A stretch of DNA of 20,832 nt, from the IMG/VR virus record IMGVR_UViG_3300040801_000571, positions 1 through 20,832 of that record; one strand, written 5' to 3'. Source of the DNA: a virus. Below, in pieces: positions 1 through 7,710 of this stretch; positions within the stretch are counted from its first letter, which is position 1; each line of letters opens with the position of its first letter. Under the pieces are notes generated by a model, which saw only the letters and a program-made list of their open reading frames with translations, did not search any database and was not told the origin of the DNA. A program made the translations under genes and the position numbers.

Positions 1-198
1 ATGGTTCCCGATCCTCACAACCGTGGCCGCATGATGTTCATGCCGTATCTGCAATTCACCAAGCTGACACAGGCACATTTCCCGAATCATGACACCCGTC
101 ATGTTCTGACTGACGTGAAAGACGATCTGGCCGGTGCCTACGACCAGCAATTCGGTGCCGGGATTGTGACACCGAATCAGGAAATCATCTTGGGGTAA
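1..198 (+). CDS. C-terminal end of an unknown phage protein (5' end outside window)
   Basis: The frame is open from the first base to the TAA at 196-198. The ATG at base 1 is probably an internal methionine, because no ribosome binding site can be seen and the gene may begin before the window. The 65 visible residues are soluble, with no membrane segment and no motif I recognise. The stop sits two bases before the ATG of the HNH gene, so the two are probably co-transcribed. Function unknown. Confidence 0.5.
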   Translation: MVPDPHNRGRMMFMPYLQFTKLTQAHFPNHDTRHVLTDVKDDLAGAYDQQFGAGIVTPNQEIILG

Positions 199-199
199 G

Positions 200-640
200 A
201 TGAAGACCTGTACCATCTGTTACGAACGAAAGCCCGTCAGCGAGTTCTATAAATCAAAAGTTCACGCTGACGGGCTTTTTCCGTGGTGTAAGAAATGCAA
301 GCGTGCACACGATGCTGAGTACGCAAGAAGACCCGAAGTCCAGAAGAAGATGATGTTGACCGGTGCCCGGGGTAATGCCAAACGAAAAGGACAAGAATTT
401 TCGATCACCGAAGAACATCTTGACATTCCCGAAAAATGCCCTATACTGGGCATACCATTACAGCCACGTGGTTCAGATAGGGATTCTGTAGCCACGATTG
501 ATCGGATAGACAACACCAAGGGGTACATCCCCGGCAACGTTGTCGTCATCTCCGGACGGGCTAATAGATTGAAAAGCGATTCTACCATCGAGGAAATGGA
601 AACCATTCTACGGTGGAGAAAAGAACATTCGAGAATATGA
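200..640 (+). CDS. HNH-type endonuclease with N-terminal zinc ribbon
   Basis: This 146-residue protein starts with a CxxC pair (Cys4/Cys7) and a second CxxC (WCKKC, about residues 29-33), a zinc knuckle common in phage HNH and endonuclease VII-like proteins. The C-terminal half carries a CPILG segment followed by DRIDNTKGYIPGNVVVIS and an RANRLKSD segment. That signature belongs to His-Me finger nucleases of phages, often free-standing homing endonucleases. The expected reaction is a metal-dependent nick or break in DNA. The ATG follows a GGGGTAAG stretch that can serve as ribosome binding site. The gene lies about 240 bases upstream of a DNA polymerase that is split in two, which is suggestive because homing endonucleases are linked to split polymerase genes in T4-like phages. 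Its target cannot be inferred. It looks more A+T-rich than its neighbours, which fits a mobile gene. Confidence 0.8.
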   Translation: MKTCTICYERKPVSEFYKSKVHADGLFPWCKKCKRAHDAEYARRPEVQKKMMLTGARGNAKRKGQEFSITEEHLDIPEKCPILGIPLQPRGSDRDSVATIDRIDNTKGYIPGNVVVISGRANRLKSDSTIEEMETILRWRKEHSRI

Positions 641-641
641 A

Positions 642-890
642 ATGGCTACAACACGAACATGTGATGTGTGTGGGGTACAAATCGACACCCTGTACCGTAA
701 CAGTGTAACGGTCTCCGGTTCGATGATCAACGAATTGACCGGTCATAAGACCCATGATGACAACGACTCTGTTGACATTGACTTGTGTCCACACCATATT
801 GTACAGTTCTTGATGGCTGGTATGAAGGTTCTTCAAGCCGAGCAAATCAAGAACAGCTACTTTCCCCCGGACCTGAATCTGAATGTCTGA
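642..890 (+). CDS. Small zinc-binding protein of unknown function
   Basis: This 82-residue protein has a CDVCG motif at residues 7-11 and a later LCPHH motif near residue 49, so one zinc site made of two Cys plus Cys/His is likely. No family is recognised. The start lies one base after the HNH stop, and the 3' end overlaps the polymerase start by 8 bases (ATGTCTGA), which suggests translational coupling to the polymerase. It could be a small regulatory or DNA-binding protein, but nothing in the sequence decides this. Confidence 0.7.
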   Translation: MATTRTCDVCGVQIDTLYRNSVTVSGSMINELTGHKTHDDNDSVDIDLCPHHIVQFLMAGMKVLQAEQIKNSYFPPDLNLNV

Positions 891-2397
891 CTTCAAGCAA
901 TACACCTATGTCGATCAGATCGGTAGCAAGATTCTACACCGATGGGTTGACAGCAAAGGCGAACATCATGCCGAGTTGGCCAATTTCTGTCCAACCCTTT
1001 ACTGCCTATCCAACAACGAACAAGCCGAATACCGTGGCATCGGTAAGGAACGGCTTGAGCCTGTCCACTTCAACACCATTTGGGATGCCCGAGAGTTCGT
1101 TCAGAAGTACGAAGACGTTGAAGGTTTCCCGATCTTCGGCAATCAAAATTGGTGGGCACAATTCATCCAAGAAGAGTACACCGGTCAAATCGATTGGTCG
1201 ATGGACCACCTGACCATTGCCAACCTTGACATCGAAGTCTTGATGGACAAGGGCTTTCCAGACCCCAACAAGGCCGTTTCTGAGATCACGTGTATCACCG
1301 TGGGTATCTTCAACGGAAAGACGCACACGTGGTCTACCAAGCCGTATGACGGGTGTGAAGAAGATGATGGGTCGGTCCCGTTTGACTTCGAAGAGTGCAA
1401 GAACGAAAAGGAAATGCTTTTCAAGTTCCTTGTGTTCTGGAAGCATCTGGAACCCCATGTTGTAACCGGCTGGAACATTGACGGGTTCGATATTCCATAC
1501 ATGGTCAACCGCATCCGTAGGGTGTTGGGTGAAGAATACATCAACCATCTGGCCCCCACTGCCAAGCGGTTCACCAAGAAGTGTGTCAACGAACGTGAGT
1601 TTCAGGGGAACGTTGAATATTCCTTCAATGGAATGGTCATCCTTGATTACATGCGTCTGTACAAGAAGTTCACGTTCAAGGAACGGGAACGCTACTCTCT
1701 TGACTTCATCTGCTATGTCGAACTTGGTGAACGGAAGTTGGACTATTCCGAGTACGGAAACCTTGATGAACTGTGGGAAAAGAACCCATCGAAGTACATC
1801 TACTACAACGTTCGAGACGTTCATCTTGTTGAACGACTGGACAAGAAGAAGAACTTGATGGCCCTGATCTTCACCCTGTCGTACATGTGCCACATCCGGT
1901 TCGATGATCCGCTGTCACAGGTACGCATGTGGGATACCTTCATCTACAACCAGTTGCTTGACGACAAGGTTGTGATTCCACCGAAGAAGGCACACAGCAA
2001 GAACCAGAAGTATGAAGGTGCCGTGGTGTTCGATCCACAAATCGGTATGCACGATTGGGTGGTATCGTTCGACCTGAACAGTCTGTACCCTCACCTGATC
2101 ATGCAATACAACATCTCCCCGGAGAAGTTGGTTGATCGATACGAAGTTGATGAAGAACTGGATTTCAACGTTCTTGATCTGGTGGCCGGTACCCCAAACA
2201 TCGATTTTCTTAAAGACCGTGGTCTGACCATGACGGCAAATCGACAGTTTTTTGAAGTCGATTCACGTGGATTCTTGCCAGCCATGATGGACCACCTTTA
2301 CGCACAACGCAAGACCGTGAAGGAAGCACAGTTGGCCGCTGAACAGGAAGTTGAAGACATCAAGGCCATCTTACATGAACGTGGAGAAGCCGCATGA
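883..2397 (+). CDS. 43A: DNA polymerase, family B, N-terminal part (exonuclease and palm motif A)
   Basis: The 504 residues hold the 3'-5' exonuclease domain and the first part of the polymerase domain of a T4 gp43-like enzyme. ExoI is seen as DIE at residues 116-118, ExoII as WNIDGFD around 197-203 and ExoIII as YNVRD around 308-312. Palm motif A is DLNSLYP, with Asp397. The protein ends after a coiled, charged helix near residue 500 without motifs B and C. Those are in a second gene starting at 3246. Together the two products have about 875 residues, close to the 898 of T4 gp43. The break falls between the two fingers helices, so the halves probably assemble into one active enzyme that copies the phage genome with proofreading. 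The stop overlaps the next start as ATGA. No strong ribosome binding site precedes 883, so translation is probably coupled to the gene before it. Confidence 0.95.
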   Translation: MSDFKQYTYVDQIGSKILHRWVDSKGEHHAELANFCPTLYCLSNNEQAEYRGIGKERLEPVHFNTIWDAREFVQKYEDVEGFPIFGNQNWWAQFIQEEYTGQIDWSMDHLTIANLDIEVLMDKGFPDPNKAVSEITCITVGIFNGKTHTWSTKPYDGCEEDDGSVPFDFEECKNEKEMLFKFLVFWKHLEPHVVTGWNIDGFDIPYMVNRIRRVLGEEYINHLAPTAKRFTKKCVNEREFQGNVEYSFNGMVILDYMRLYKKFTFKERERYSLDFICYVELGERKLDYSEYGNLDELWEKNPSKYIYYNVRDVHLVERLDKKKNLMALIFTLSYMCHIRFDDPLSQVRMWDTFIYNQLLDDKVVIPPKKAHSKNQKYEGAVVFDPQIGMHDWVVSFDLNSLYPHLIMQYNISPEKLVDRYEVDEELDFNVLDLVAGTPNIDFLKDRGLTMTANRQFFEVDSRGFLPAMMDHLYAQRKTVKEAQLAAEQEVEDIKAILHERGEAA

Positions 2398-2672
2398 GTG
2401 ACGAAAAGACCCTTGACGCATTCCCGAACGGGAATATTCAATCCCAACGGGAGAAATCTGGGGAAAATCTTACCGAACGGGAACGGGAATATAGGTCCAA
2501 GTTCCCCGAGGAATGGATTTGCCCGTACTGTATCGCACAAGAGATGAAGACGGTGCGAATACCCCGTGATGAAATCCTTGCCCACGTGACCGGTGAACAT
2601 GGTGATGATGTGAAGCCGGGTACCACATGGGAACAATTTTACAACCGCATGGTGCAAGTAGGTGGATTATGA
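2394..2672 (+). CDS. Small zinc-finger-like protein between the polymerase halves
   Basis: This 92-residue protein overlaps the polymerase stop by ATGA. It has a CPYC motif near residues 43-46 and two histidines about 20 residues later (HVTGEH), so a C2H2-type zinc site is likely. The first 40 residues are polar and come from a stretch with four copies of AACGGGA. No enzymatic motif and no homing endonuclease signature is visible. It is one of three genes that separate the two polymerase parts. Function unknown. Confidence 0.7.
   Translation: MSDEKTLDAFPNGNIQSQREKSGENLTEREREYRSKFPEEWICPYCIAQEMKTVRIPRDEILAHVTGEHGDDVKPGTTWEQFYNRMVQVGGL
2427..2488 (+). repeat. Four copies of AACGGGA within 62 bases
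   Basis: Copies begin at 2427, 2446, 2476 and 2482. The first forms a short inverted repeat with the TTCCCG just before it. They lie inside the start of the small gene that follows polymerase part A, close to the polymerase split point. They may be a folded mRNA element or a scar of past recombination; neither is shown. Confidence 0.5.
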
Positions 2673-2956
2673 TCGAGCGACCACAAACATCCGAACGTGA
2701 AGTTCTGGTTTTCCTTGAGTCCCTTGAAGCAAAGATCAAGAGACGACTGAAACAACATGGTTTGGGGATAGCAGTGTCCCCGGCCGAAGTCTATGGCATC
2801 GTGGCTGAAGAGTTTCATGAACTCATGATAGCCATGCATGGCAATGATGAAGAAGAGTTCTACAAAGAACTGGAAGACATCGCAATCGCTGCCGTGTTCG
2901 GTATGGTGTCCATTCACCATCGCAGAAAGTCACCAACCAAGAAGGTTTTGTCGTGA
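2669..2956 (+). CDS. MazG-like nucleotide pyrophosphohydrolase family protein
   Basis: This 95-residue, mostly helical protein carries the EExxE pattern (VAEEFHEL, Glu47, Glu48, Glu51) and a later ExxD (ELED, Glu67 and Asp70). These form the metal site of all-alpha NTP pyrophosphatases such as MazG and dUTPase-like dimers. The expected activity is hydrolysis of an (d)NTP to the monophosphate and pyrophosphate, which would clean or bias the nucleotide pool during replication. The start at 2669 forms an ATGA overlap with the previous gene and has AGGTGG just upstream. An earlier in-frame ATG at 2627 lacks such support. The protein is short for MazG and has a single domain. It sits between the polymerase halves. 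Confidence 0.65.
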   Translation: MIERPQTSEREVLVFLESLEAKIKRRLKQHGLGIAVSPAEVYGIVAEEFHELMIAMHGNDEEEFYKELEDIAIAAVFGMVSIHHRRKSPTKKVLS

Positions 2957-3249
2957 ACGGTCTTGCTGTCAAGGCTGCCAACGAAGTCACCGAATTCGTT
3001 CGTGAAGAAGCCGGTGAGTACGGCCACTTTGAAGACTTCGTGATCGGTGAAGTTGAACAGGAAGGGGATGTGTGCTATATTGAAGTGAACTTCCCCAAGG
3101 CTGAGAAGTCTGTCAATTTTCGTGTCACGTGGGATCGTGATGTTGAATCCTTCAAGTTGGAGATCAACATGTACGAAGACGTGTACGAATACACGTGCAC
3201 CTATGACTGGCATGTGAAATATTTCTGGATCGCACTACTTTGGCAATGA
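2953..3249 (+). CDS. Hypothetical acidic protein upstream of polymerase part B
   Basis: This 98-residue protein starts at GTG 2953, overlapping the previous stop as GTGA. It is acidic, with a helical first part followed by alternating beta-like segments rich in aromatic residues (for example YEYTCTYDWHVKYFW near the end). No family is recognised. The stop overlaps the ATG of polymerase part B as ATGA, so translation of that catalytic half probably depends on ribosomes finishing this gene. Confidence 0.65.
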   Translation: MNGLAVKAANEVTEFVREEAGEYGHFEDFVIGEVEQEGDVCYIEVNFPKAEKSVNFRVTWDRDVESFKLEINMYEDVYEYTCTYDWHVKYFWIALLWQ

Positions 3250-4361
3250 CAAAAGAAGAACTCTCTCAACTATCGACCGATGAACTTCAAAGACGGCTGA
3301 AACAGGCCGAGAACGATGTGTCACGCCACAAGGTCATGCAAATGGGTTTGAAGGTTACCCTGAACGCTGCCTATGGCATGATCGGTAACCAGTACAGTCG
3401 GTACTATGACATCCGCATTGCCGAAGGTATCACTCTGTCTGGTCAGTTGTCGATTCAGTGGATTCAGCGCAAGCTGAACGAATACCTGAACAAGTTGCTC
3501 AAGACCGATGGTGTGAACTACGTTGTTGCTGGTGACACGGACTCTGTGTACATCACATTGGCACCGCTGGTTGAGAAGGTTGCCAAGGGTCGATCAACAG
3601 AAGAAATAGTTCGCTTCCTTGACAAGGTGTGTCATGAGAAGTTCGAGCCGTACATCGAACAGTCCTATCAGGAACTTGCAGATTACGTCAACGCATTCGA
3701 ACAGAAGATGGTGATGAAGCGTGAAGTCATCGCTGATCGTGCCATCTGGCGTGCCAAGAAGAACTACATCTTGAACGTCTGGAACTCCGAAGGTGTTCAA
3801 TACGAAAAGGCCAAGCTGAAAAAGAAAGGCATCGAAACCGAGCGTTCTTCCACACCCGAGATGTGTCGAGATGGTATAAGTGATGCCTTGAAGGTTACGA
3901 TGACCGGTACCGAAGCCGAATCACAGGCACACATCAAGAGTTTCCGTGATAGATTCATGTCCGCTGGTATTGATGACATTGCTTCACCAAGCGGCATTTC
4001 CGACATCAACAAGTGGATGGTGCCGGATGATGCTGAATTCAAATCCGGAACCCCATGGCACGTCAAAGCTGCCATTACCTACAATCGCATGATCAGAAAG
4101 TTCGATCTTGACAAAAAGTATCGAACCATCCGCAACGGAGACAAGATCAAGATCGTGCCCTTGCGCAATGGTAACCCAACCGGGAATGACCGCATCGCTT
4201 ATCCCGACATTCTACCCCCTGAGTTCAACCTTGACAAGTGGGTGGACTATATGTCACAATACAAAAAATCGTATCTGAACCCGATGCAATCGATCTATGA
4301 TGTGATCGGTTGGTCTGCCGTCAAGCGTAACAAATTGGACATGGGTGATTGGTTTGAGTAA
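3246..4361 (+). CDS. 43B: DNA polymerase, family B, C-terminal part (motifs B and C)
   Basis: The 371 residues continue the T4-like polymerase. A fingers helix at about 1-35 leads into motif B (KVTLNAAYG, residues 36-44). An NQYSRYYDIR segment corresponds to the NIHFRYYDLR region of T4 gp43, as I recall it. Motif C is AGDTDS at 95-100, with both catalytic aspartates. The remainder is the thumb, and the protein ends in DMGDWFE, a hydrophobic tail in the position where gp43 binds the sliding clamp. The ATG at 3246 is preferred over TTG at 3240 because it makes an ATGA overlap with the previous gene. The enzyme needs the exonuclease half encoded at 883-2397. The separate genes look settled: both edges match the gp43 helices with no visible frameshift or remnant coding sequence. 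Confidence 0.95.
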   Translation: MTKEELSQLSTDELQRRLKQAENDVSRHKVMQMGLKVTLNAAYGMIGNQYSRYYDIRIAEGITLSGQLSIQWIQRKLNEYLNKLLKTDGVNYVVAGDTDSVYITLAPLVEKVAKGRSTEEIVRFLDKVCHEKFEPYIEQSYQELADYVNAFEQKMVMKREVIADRAIWRAKKNYILNVWNSEGVQYEKAKLKKKGIETERSSTPEMCRDGISDALKVTMTGTEAESQAHIKSFRDRFMSAGIDDIASPSGISDINKWMVPDDAEFKSGTPWHVKAAITYNRMIRKFDLDKKYRTIRNGDKIKIVPLRNGNPTGNDRIAYPDILPPEFNLDKWVDYMSQYKKSYLNPMQSIYDVIGWSAVKRNKLDMGDWFE

Positions 4362-4743
4362 GAAAGAACTTCTTTTTTCGGTGACGAAAGACGACTGCCG
4401 GTGGGATTACTACCGGTGCCCGGGTAAGGGTGGTCAGAAGGTCAACAAGACATCATCGGGTGTACGTTGTACGCACAAAGCATCGGGGGCCGTTGGCCAA
4501 TCGTGTGATGAACGCATGCAACACCAGAACAAGAAAACGGCTTTCGTGCGTATGTGCGAGACCAAAGAGTTCAAGACGTGGCATCGTCTGGAAGTTGCCC
4601 GGGTAACCGGCAAGCTGGCAGACATCGAACGTACTGTTGAACGTGAAATGAAAAAGGTTCGTTTGGAAGTGAAGGACGAAAAAGGCCGATGGGTTGAAGT
4701 CGATCTGAACGATCCGCTTGACATAGGAGAATCAAATGACTGA
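4345..4743 (+). CDS. GGQ-motif peptide chain release factor-like protein
   Basis: The 132-residue protein has the class I release factor catalytic domain: YRCPGKGGQKVNKTSSGVR places GGQ at about residues 29-31, followed by a DERMQHQNK segment matching the DERSQHKNK of bacterial release factors. In that family GGQ enters the ribosomal peptidyl transferase centre and hydrolyses peptidyl-tRNA. The codon-recognition domains of RF1/RF2 are absent, so the size is that of ribosome rescue factors such as ArfB. Unlike ArfB, the C-terminus is acidic (ending LDIGESND) rather than a basic tail that enters the mRNA channel, so codon or stall recognition must differ. The start may be GTG 4345 or TTG 4354; both overlap the polymerase stop, and GGGTGA at 4343-4348 would serve TTG 4354. 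Confidence 0.85.
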   Translation: MIGLSKKELLFSVTKDDCRWDYYRCPGKGGQKVNKTSSGVRCTHKASGAVGQSCDERMQHQNKKTAFVRMCETKEFKTWHRLEVARVTGKLADIERTVEREMKKVRLEVKDEKGRWVEVDLNDPLDIGESND

Positions 4744-5074
4744 CGAAGCCAAGACCGAGAAGGATTTTCCGATCCTGACAAAATCGTATCATGTCACCAT
4801 GGGGGATGGTTCCGTGTGGGCTATTCCCGTTGCTGACATCGCAATGAACCGTGCCGAACATTACATGGGTGAGTATGGGGACGACCTTGTTTTCTCCCTG
4901 TATGAAGACACCCTTCCGCTGTTCCAAGAAACACCAAGCGAGATCGCAGATTGGGCATGTAACAACATGGACTGGAAAGACGTTGCTTCGGTGGCCGTTC
5001 GCATTGAATCGCCAGATGCCGCAACCCGATACGCCAAAGACTGGACCAATCCAACAAAAACGGAGATCAAATAA
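4736..5074 (+). CDS. Hypothetical protein
   Basis: This 112-residue acidic protein starts 8 bases before the end of the GGQ gene, with ATAGGAG at 4723-4729 as ribosome binding site, and its stop overlaps the UvsX start as TAATG. It contains mixed helix and strand segments with tryptophans near the centre and no membrane span. I recognise no family. The tight coupling places it in the replication and recombination operon. Confidence 0.7.
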   Translation: MTDEAKTEKDFPILTKSYHVTMGDGSVWAIPVADIAMNRAEHYMGEYGDDLVFSLYEDTLPLFQETPSEIADWACNNMDWKDVASVAVRIESPDAATRYAKDWTNPTKTEIK

Positions 5075-6186
5075 TGGGTCTACTGAACGATCTTGTAAAG
5101 AACACCGGTAACGAATACGCATCCATCGTTGAAGATGGTGTGTCTGCCGGTGACGTGGCCGGGTGGATCGATACTGGTTCGTATGCCCTGAACGCATTGG
5201 TGTCCGGTTCCTTGTTCGGTGGTTTGCCATCCAACAAGGTGACGGCATTGGCCGGTGAATCGACAACCGGTAAGACCTACTTCACGTTGGGCATCATCAA
5301 GAACTTCCTTCGACAAAACCCGGACGGGATCGTCATGTTCTTCGAATCCGAATCTGCCATCTCCAAGAAGATGATGGAAGAACGTGGTCTGGATACCAAA
5401 CGTATTGCCATCGTTCCGGTCGAAACCGTTGAACAGTTCAAGACCCAAGCCCTTCGTGCTGTGGACATGTACCTTGAAGCCAAAGGCAAGAAGGGTGATG
5501 CACAACCACCGATGATGATGGCACTGGATTCACTGGGTATGCTGTCCACGTCCAAAGAGATGGCCGACAGTGCTGAAGGTAAGGAAGTTCGGGACATGAC
5601 CCGTTCTCAGATTGTAAAAGCTGCCTTCCGGACACTGACCCTGAAACTCGGCAAGGCCAACATTCCGCTGATCATCACCAACCATGTGTACGAAGTCATC
5701 GGCAAGATGTATGCCGAAAAAGAGATGGGTGGTGGTTCTGGCTTGAAGTATGCCGCATCATCGACTATCTTCCTGACCAAGGCTAAAGCCCGGGGTGAAG
5801 ACATTGGTGGTGGATCGGCCGACAAGTCTGTGGTAGGATCGATCATCACGGCTACCGCTGCCAAATCCCGTCTGACCAAAGAAGGTTCAAAGGTCAAGAC
5901 CATGTTGACCTACGACCGTGGTCTGTCCCGGTACTTCTGGTTGCTGGAAATGGGGCTTGAAGCCGGTATCATTGAACAGGTTGGTTCGAAGTACAGCATT
6001 CTTGGTCGGGACAAGGTGTTCAAGAAGAACATTCTTGGAAGCCCGAAAGAACACTTCGATCAGGAATTTCTTGAGGCCCTTGATGTATGGGTCGGTCAGA
6101 ACTTCACCTATGCCAACCTGACTGAAGACGAAGCATTCGAACAATTGATGGAGAACGATGACGATGTTGGACCCGAAGAAGATTGA
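5074..6186 (+). CDS. uvsX: UvsX/RecA-like recombinase
   Basis: The 370-residue protein has a RecA-fold ATPase core. Walker A is GESTTGKT at residues 61-68 and Walker B is MMMALDSLG at about 147-155. ITNHVYE near 210 lies where RecA-family proteins have their sensor and loop region. The arrangement and length fit T4 UvsX (391 residues) rather than bacterial RecA. Like UvsX it should coat single-stranded DNA and drive strand exchange for recombination-dependent replication and repair. The acidic tail (ENDDDVGPEED) resembles the tails of RecA proteins. A GGAG precedes the ATG. The next gene begins inside its last 29 bases. Confidence 0.92.
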   Translation: MGLLNDLVKNTGNEYASIVEDGVSAGDVAGWIDTGSYALNALVSGSLFGGLPSNKVTALAGESTTGKTYFTLGIIKNFLRQNPDGIVMFFESESAISKKMMEERGLDTKRIAIVPVETVEQFKTQALRAVDMYLEAKGKKGDAQPPMMMALDSLGMLSTSKEMADSAEGKEVRDMTRSQIVKAAFRTLTLKLGKANIPLIITNHVYEVIGKMYAEKEMGGGSGLKYAASSTIFLTKAKARGEDIGGGSADKSVVGSIITATAAKSRLTKEGSKVKTMLTYDRGLSRYFWLLEMGLEAGIIEQVGSKYSILGRDKVFKKNILGSPKEHFDQEFLEALDVWVGQNFTYANLTEDEAFEQLMENDDDVGPEED

Positions 6187-6844
6187 TCCAACCCGTATGT
6201 ACCTGAACATTGAATCAGGTATGACGGCAACCGGGGAGACCATGTTGGAAGAGATCGAACACAATCGTGTTGATCTGTCCAAGTGGGTTGATCGGGATGA
6301 TGCCGGGAAGGGTCGCAAGTACGACACCGGAAAGCCTGACTGGTCTCTGGTACCGGCCGATGAAATCGAAGACGTGGTGAAGGTGTTCACCATGGGTGCC
6401 GAGAAGTACGGCCGTGAGAACTGGAAGTCTGTCGAGAACGGCATGTTCCGATACTTCGCTGCCATGATGCGCCACATCAAGAAGTACAAGAAGTACCTTG
6501 AAACCGGTGATGAAGAACTGTTGTATGATGACGAATCCGGTCTTCATCACCTTTCGCACGCCATGACCAACGCTGTCTTCCTGATGTGGTTGGACAACAA
6601 CCGTGCCCACACCTTCAAGGATGGTGACATGCCGGTGTGGTGGGATCAGATGGAACGGGCTGCCGAGTTCGAGCTTGAACAGATGATCTTGGCCGATGCC
6701 GACCGACAGGCAATCGAACTGGGGAAAGGTCTGTCAGAAGACTACGCTTCCTTCGTGGACGCACCCAAGGACCAGAACCCCTACCTTGGTAAATGGCCAG
6801 ATGACGCCAACTACGTGGTGAACTTCAACATGGAGAACGACTGA
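6158..6844 (+). CDS. dATP/dGTP diphosphohydrolase-like protein (DUF5664 domain)
   Basis: The 228-residue protein has the pattern I associate with DUF5664 phage proteins: KYDTGKPDWSLVP at 54-66, GAEKYGRENW at 80-89, AAMMRHI at 101-107, then DDESGLHHLSHAMTNAVFL around 124-142. The family is helical and related to MazG-type hydrolases. Some members (MazZ) remove dATP and dGTP in phages that replace adenine, but no PurZ-like synthetase is visible here. The role is probably nucleotide pool control, supported by dCMP deaminase directly downstream. The C-terminal 80 residues are acidic and unrecognised. The start is ATG 6158 or ATG 6164, both after a GGAG at 6150-6153 and both inside the end of uvsX. 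Confidence 0.75.
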   Translation: MTMLDPKKIDPTRMYLNIESGMTATGETMLEEIEHNRVDLSKWVDRDDAGKGRKYDTGKPDWSLVPADEIEDVVKVFTMGAEKYGRENWKSVENGMFRYFAAMMRHIKKYKKYLETGDEELLYDDESGLHHLSHAMTNAVFLMWLDNNRAHTFKDGDMPVWWDQMERAAEFELEQMILADADRQAIELGKGLSEDYASFVDAPKDQNPYLGKWPDDANYVVNFNMEND

Positions 6845-7399
6845 ATGATTACCGATGTCCGTCCCTCTTGGGATACCCTTTACATGTCCATGGCCTACCT
6901 GATGGGGTACCGGTCCCCGGATGAATCTACCAAGGTGGGTTCCATCATCACAACCGAAGACCACGTGGTGGTTGCCATGGGCTACAACGGTCTGCCCCGG
7001 GGGATGCAACTTCGTCCCGATGTCCAAGAACGTCCGAAGAAGTACAACTACTTCGAGCATGGTGAACGCAATGCCATCTACAATGCCGCACGCACGGGTG
7101 CCCGCATGGACCTTGCGCACCGCATCTACATCCCATGGCTGCCGTGTTCCGACTGTGCCCGGGCCATCATTCAGACCGGTATCAAGGAAGTCGTGGTGCA
7201 CAAGGCCGGTCAAGAAGCCTTCGAGGACTCCCGTGACAGCCATGGGTGGGGTGAATCTCAAGAGACCGCACTTGAGATGTTCACAGAATGTGACGTGATG
7301 TTCCGCTGGTACACCGGCCCGATTCTCGCACACATCCACGGTTTCTACAGCGGTCATAAGTACGGGTTCGTTGACTCGGACTTTACACGCATACGATAG
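6845..7399 (+). CDS. Deoxycytidylate (dCMP) deaminase
   Basis: The 184-residue protein carries the zinc deaminase signature. HGERNAI gives His72 and the catalytic Glu74, and PCSDC (100-104) gives the two zinc cysteines. STKVGSII followed by GYNGLPRG is typical of the dCMP deaminase family. The reaction converts dCMP to dUMP, the substrate of thymidylate synthase, and ThyX is encoded 1.3 kb downstream. The more usual HAE is HGE here, which also occurs in this family. The gene starts directly after the previous stop, so it is translated in series. Confidence 0.9.
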   Translation: MITDVRPSWDTLYMSMAYLMGYRSPDESTKVGSIITTEDHVVVAMGYNGLPRGMQLRPDVQERPKKYNYFEHGERNAIYNAARTGARMDLAHRIYIPWLPCSDCARAIIQTGIKEVVVHKAGQEAFEDSRDSHGWGESQETALEMFTECDVMFRWYTGPILAHIHGFYSGHKYGFVDSDFTRIR

Positions 7400-7409
7400 G
7401 GGTGATACA

Positions 7410-7682
7410 ATGACCGAGTACACTGAAAACGATGAAGAACTGTGGAAGGAATTTCAAGCCCTTGTTCGAGAGAACGAACTTGAAGTGGTCTTCCTCAAGA
7501 AAGACGGTACCGAACGGACCATGAACTGTACGCTGATGAAAGAAGCGTATGCCGGGTACAAGTTCGAGTACGGTCAAACCGAGTTCGATCCCGCTGCCGA
7601 CAAGCAAACGGTCTGGGATTTGGACAAAAATGCATGGAGAATGATCAAGAAGGGTACGATCCTTTCTTGTCTGATCCGCTAA
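7410..7682 (+). CDS. Small SH3-barrel-like phage protein (WYL_2/DUF2693-like)
   Basis: The start at ATG 7410 is preferred because AGGGGTG lies just upstream; an earlier in-frame start at 7371 lies inside the deaminase gene. The 90-residue product has a helical N-terminus, then VVFLKKDGTERTMNCTL and, near the end, VWDLDKNAWRMIKKGTI. This spacing is typical of the small phage proteins I know as DUF2693 or WYL_2, predicted to adopt an Sm/SH3-like barrel. The biochemical role of this family is not established. The assignment is from memory of the pattern. Confidence 0.65.
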   Translation: MTEYTENDEELWKEFQALVRENELEVVFLKKDGTERTMNCTLMKEAYAGYKFEYGQTEFDPAADKQTVWDLDKNAWRMIKKGTILSCLIR

Positions 7683-7688
7683 CCTGAT

Positions 7689-7701
7689 GGGGTAGAACCC
7701 C
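7689..7701 (+). other. Small hairpin next to a ribosome binding site
   Basis: GGGGT at 7689-7693 pairs with ACCCC at 7697-7701 around an AGA loop. The GAGG ribosome binding site of the next gene follows immediately at 7702-7705. No T tract follows, so this is not an intrinsic terminator. It may set mRNA folding around the start or mark the boundary between two genes. Confidence 0.45.
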
Positions 7702-7710
7702 GAGGACTAC

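Noticed and set aside
247-254. TATAAATC as a T4-type late promoter
   Set aside because: It differs from TATAAATA, lies inside the HNH coding sequence, and no gene starts downstream of it in a suitable position.
1006-1893. Long minus-strand open frame of 295 codons opposite the polymerase, and similar ones at 11586-12446, 15617-16474 and 17669-18469
   Set aside because: They lie exactly antisense to strongly supported genes, have no recognisable domains or ribosome binding sites, and are expected from the codon bias of the + strand genes.
4717-4729. CTTGACATAGGAG before the gene at 4736, identical to the 3' strand of the Y-like RNA at 11245
   Set aside because: No matching 5' strand (CCTGAAGG or a complement of the local bases) was found upstream, and the bases encode the end of the GGQ protein. 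Probably chance sharing of a ribosome binding site context.
7371-7397. TTGACT and TACGAT before the gene at 7410 as a promoter
   Set aside because: The spacing is only 15 bases and the start would fall after the ribosome binding site of the gene.
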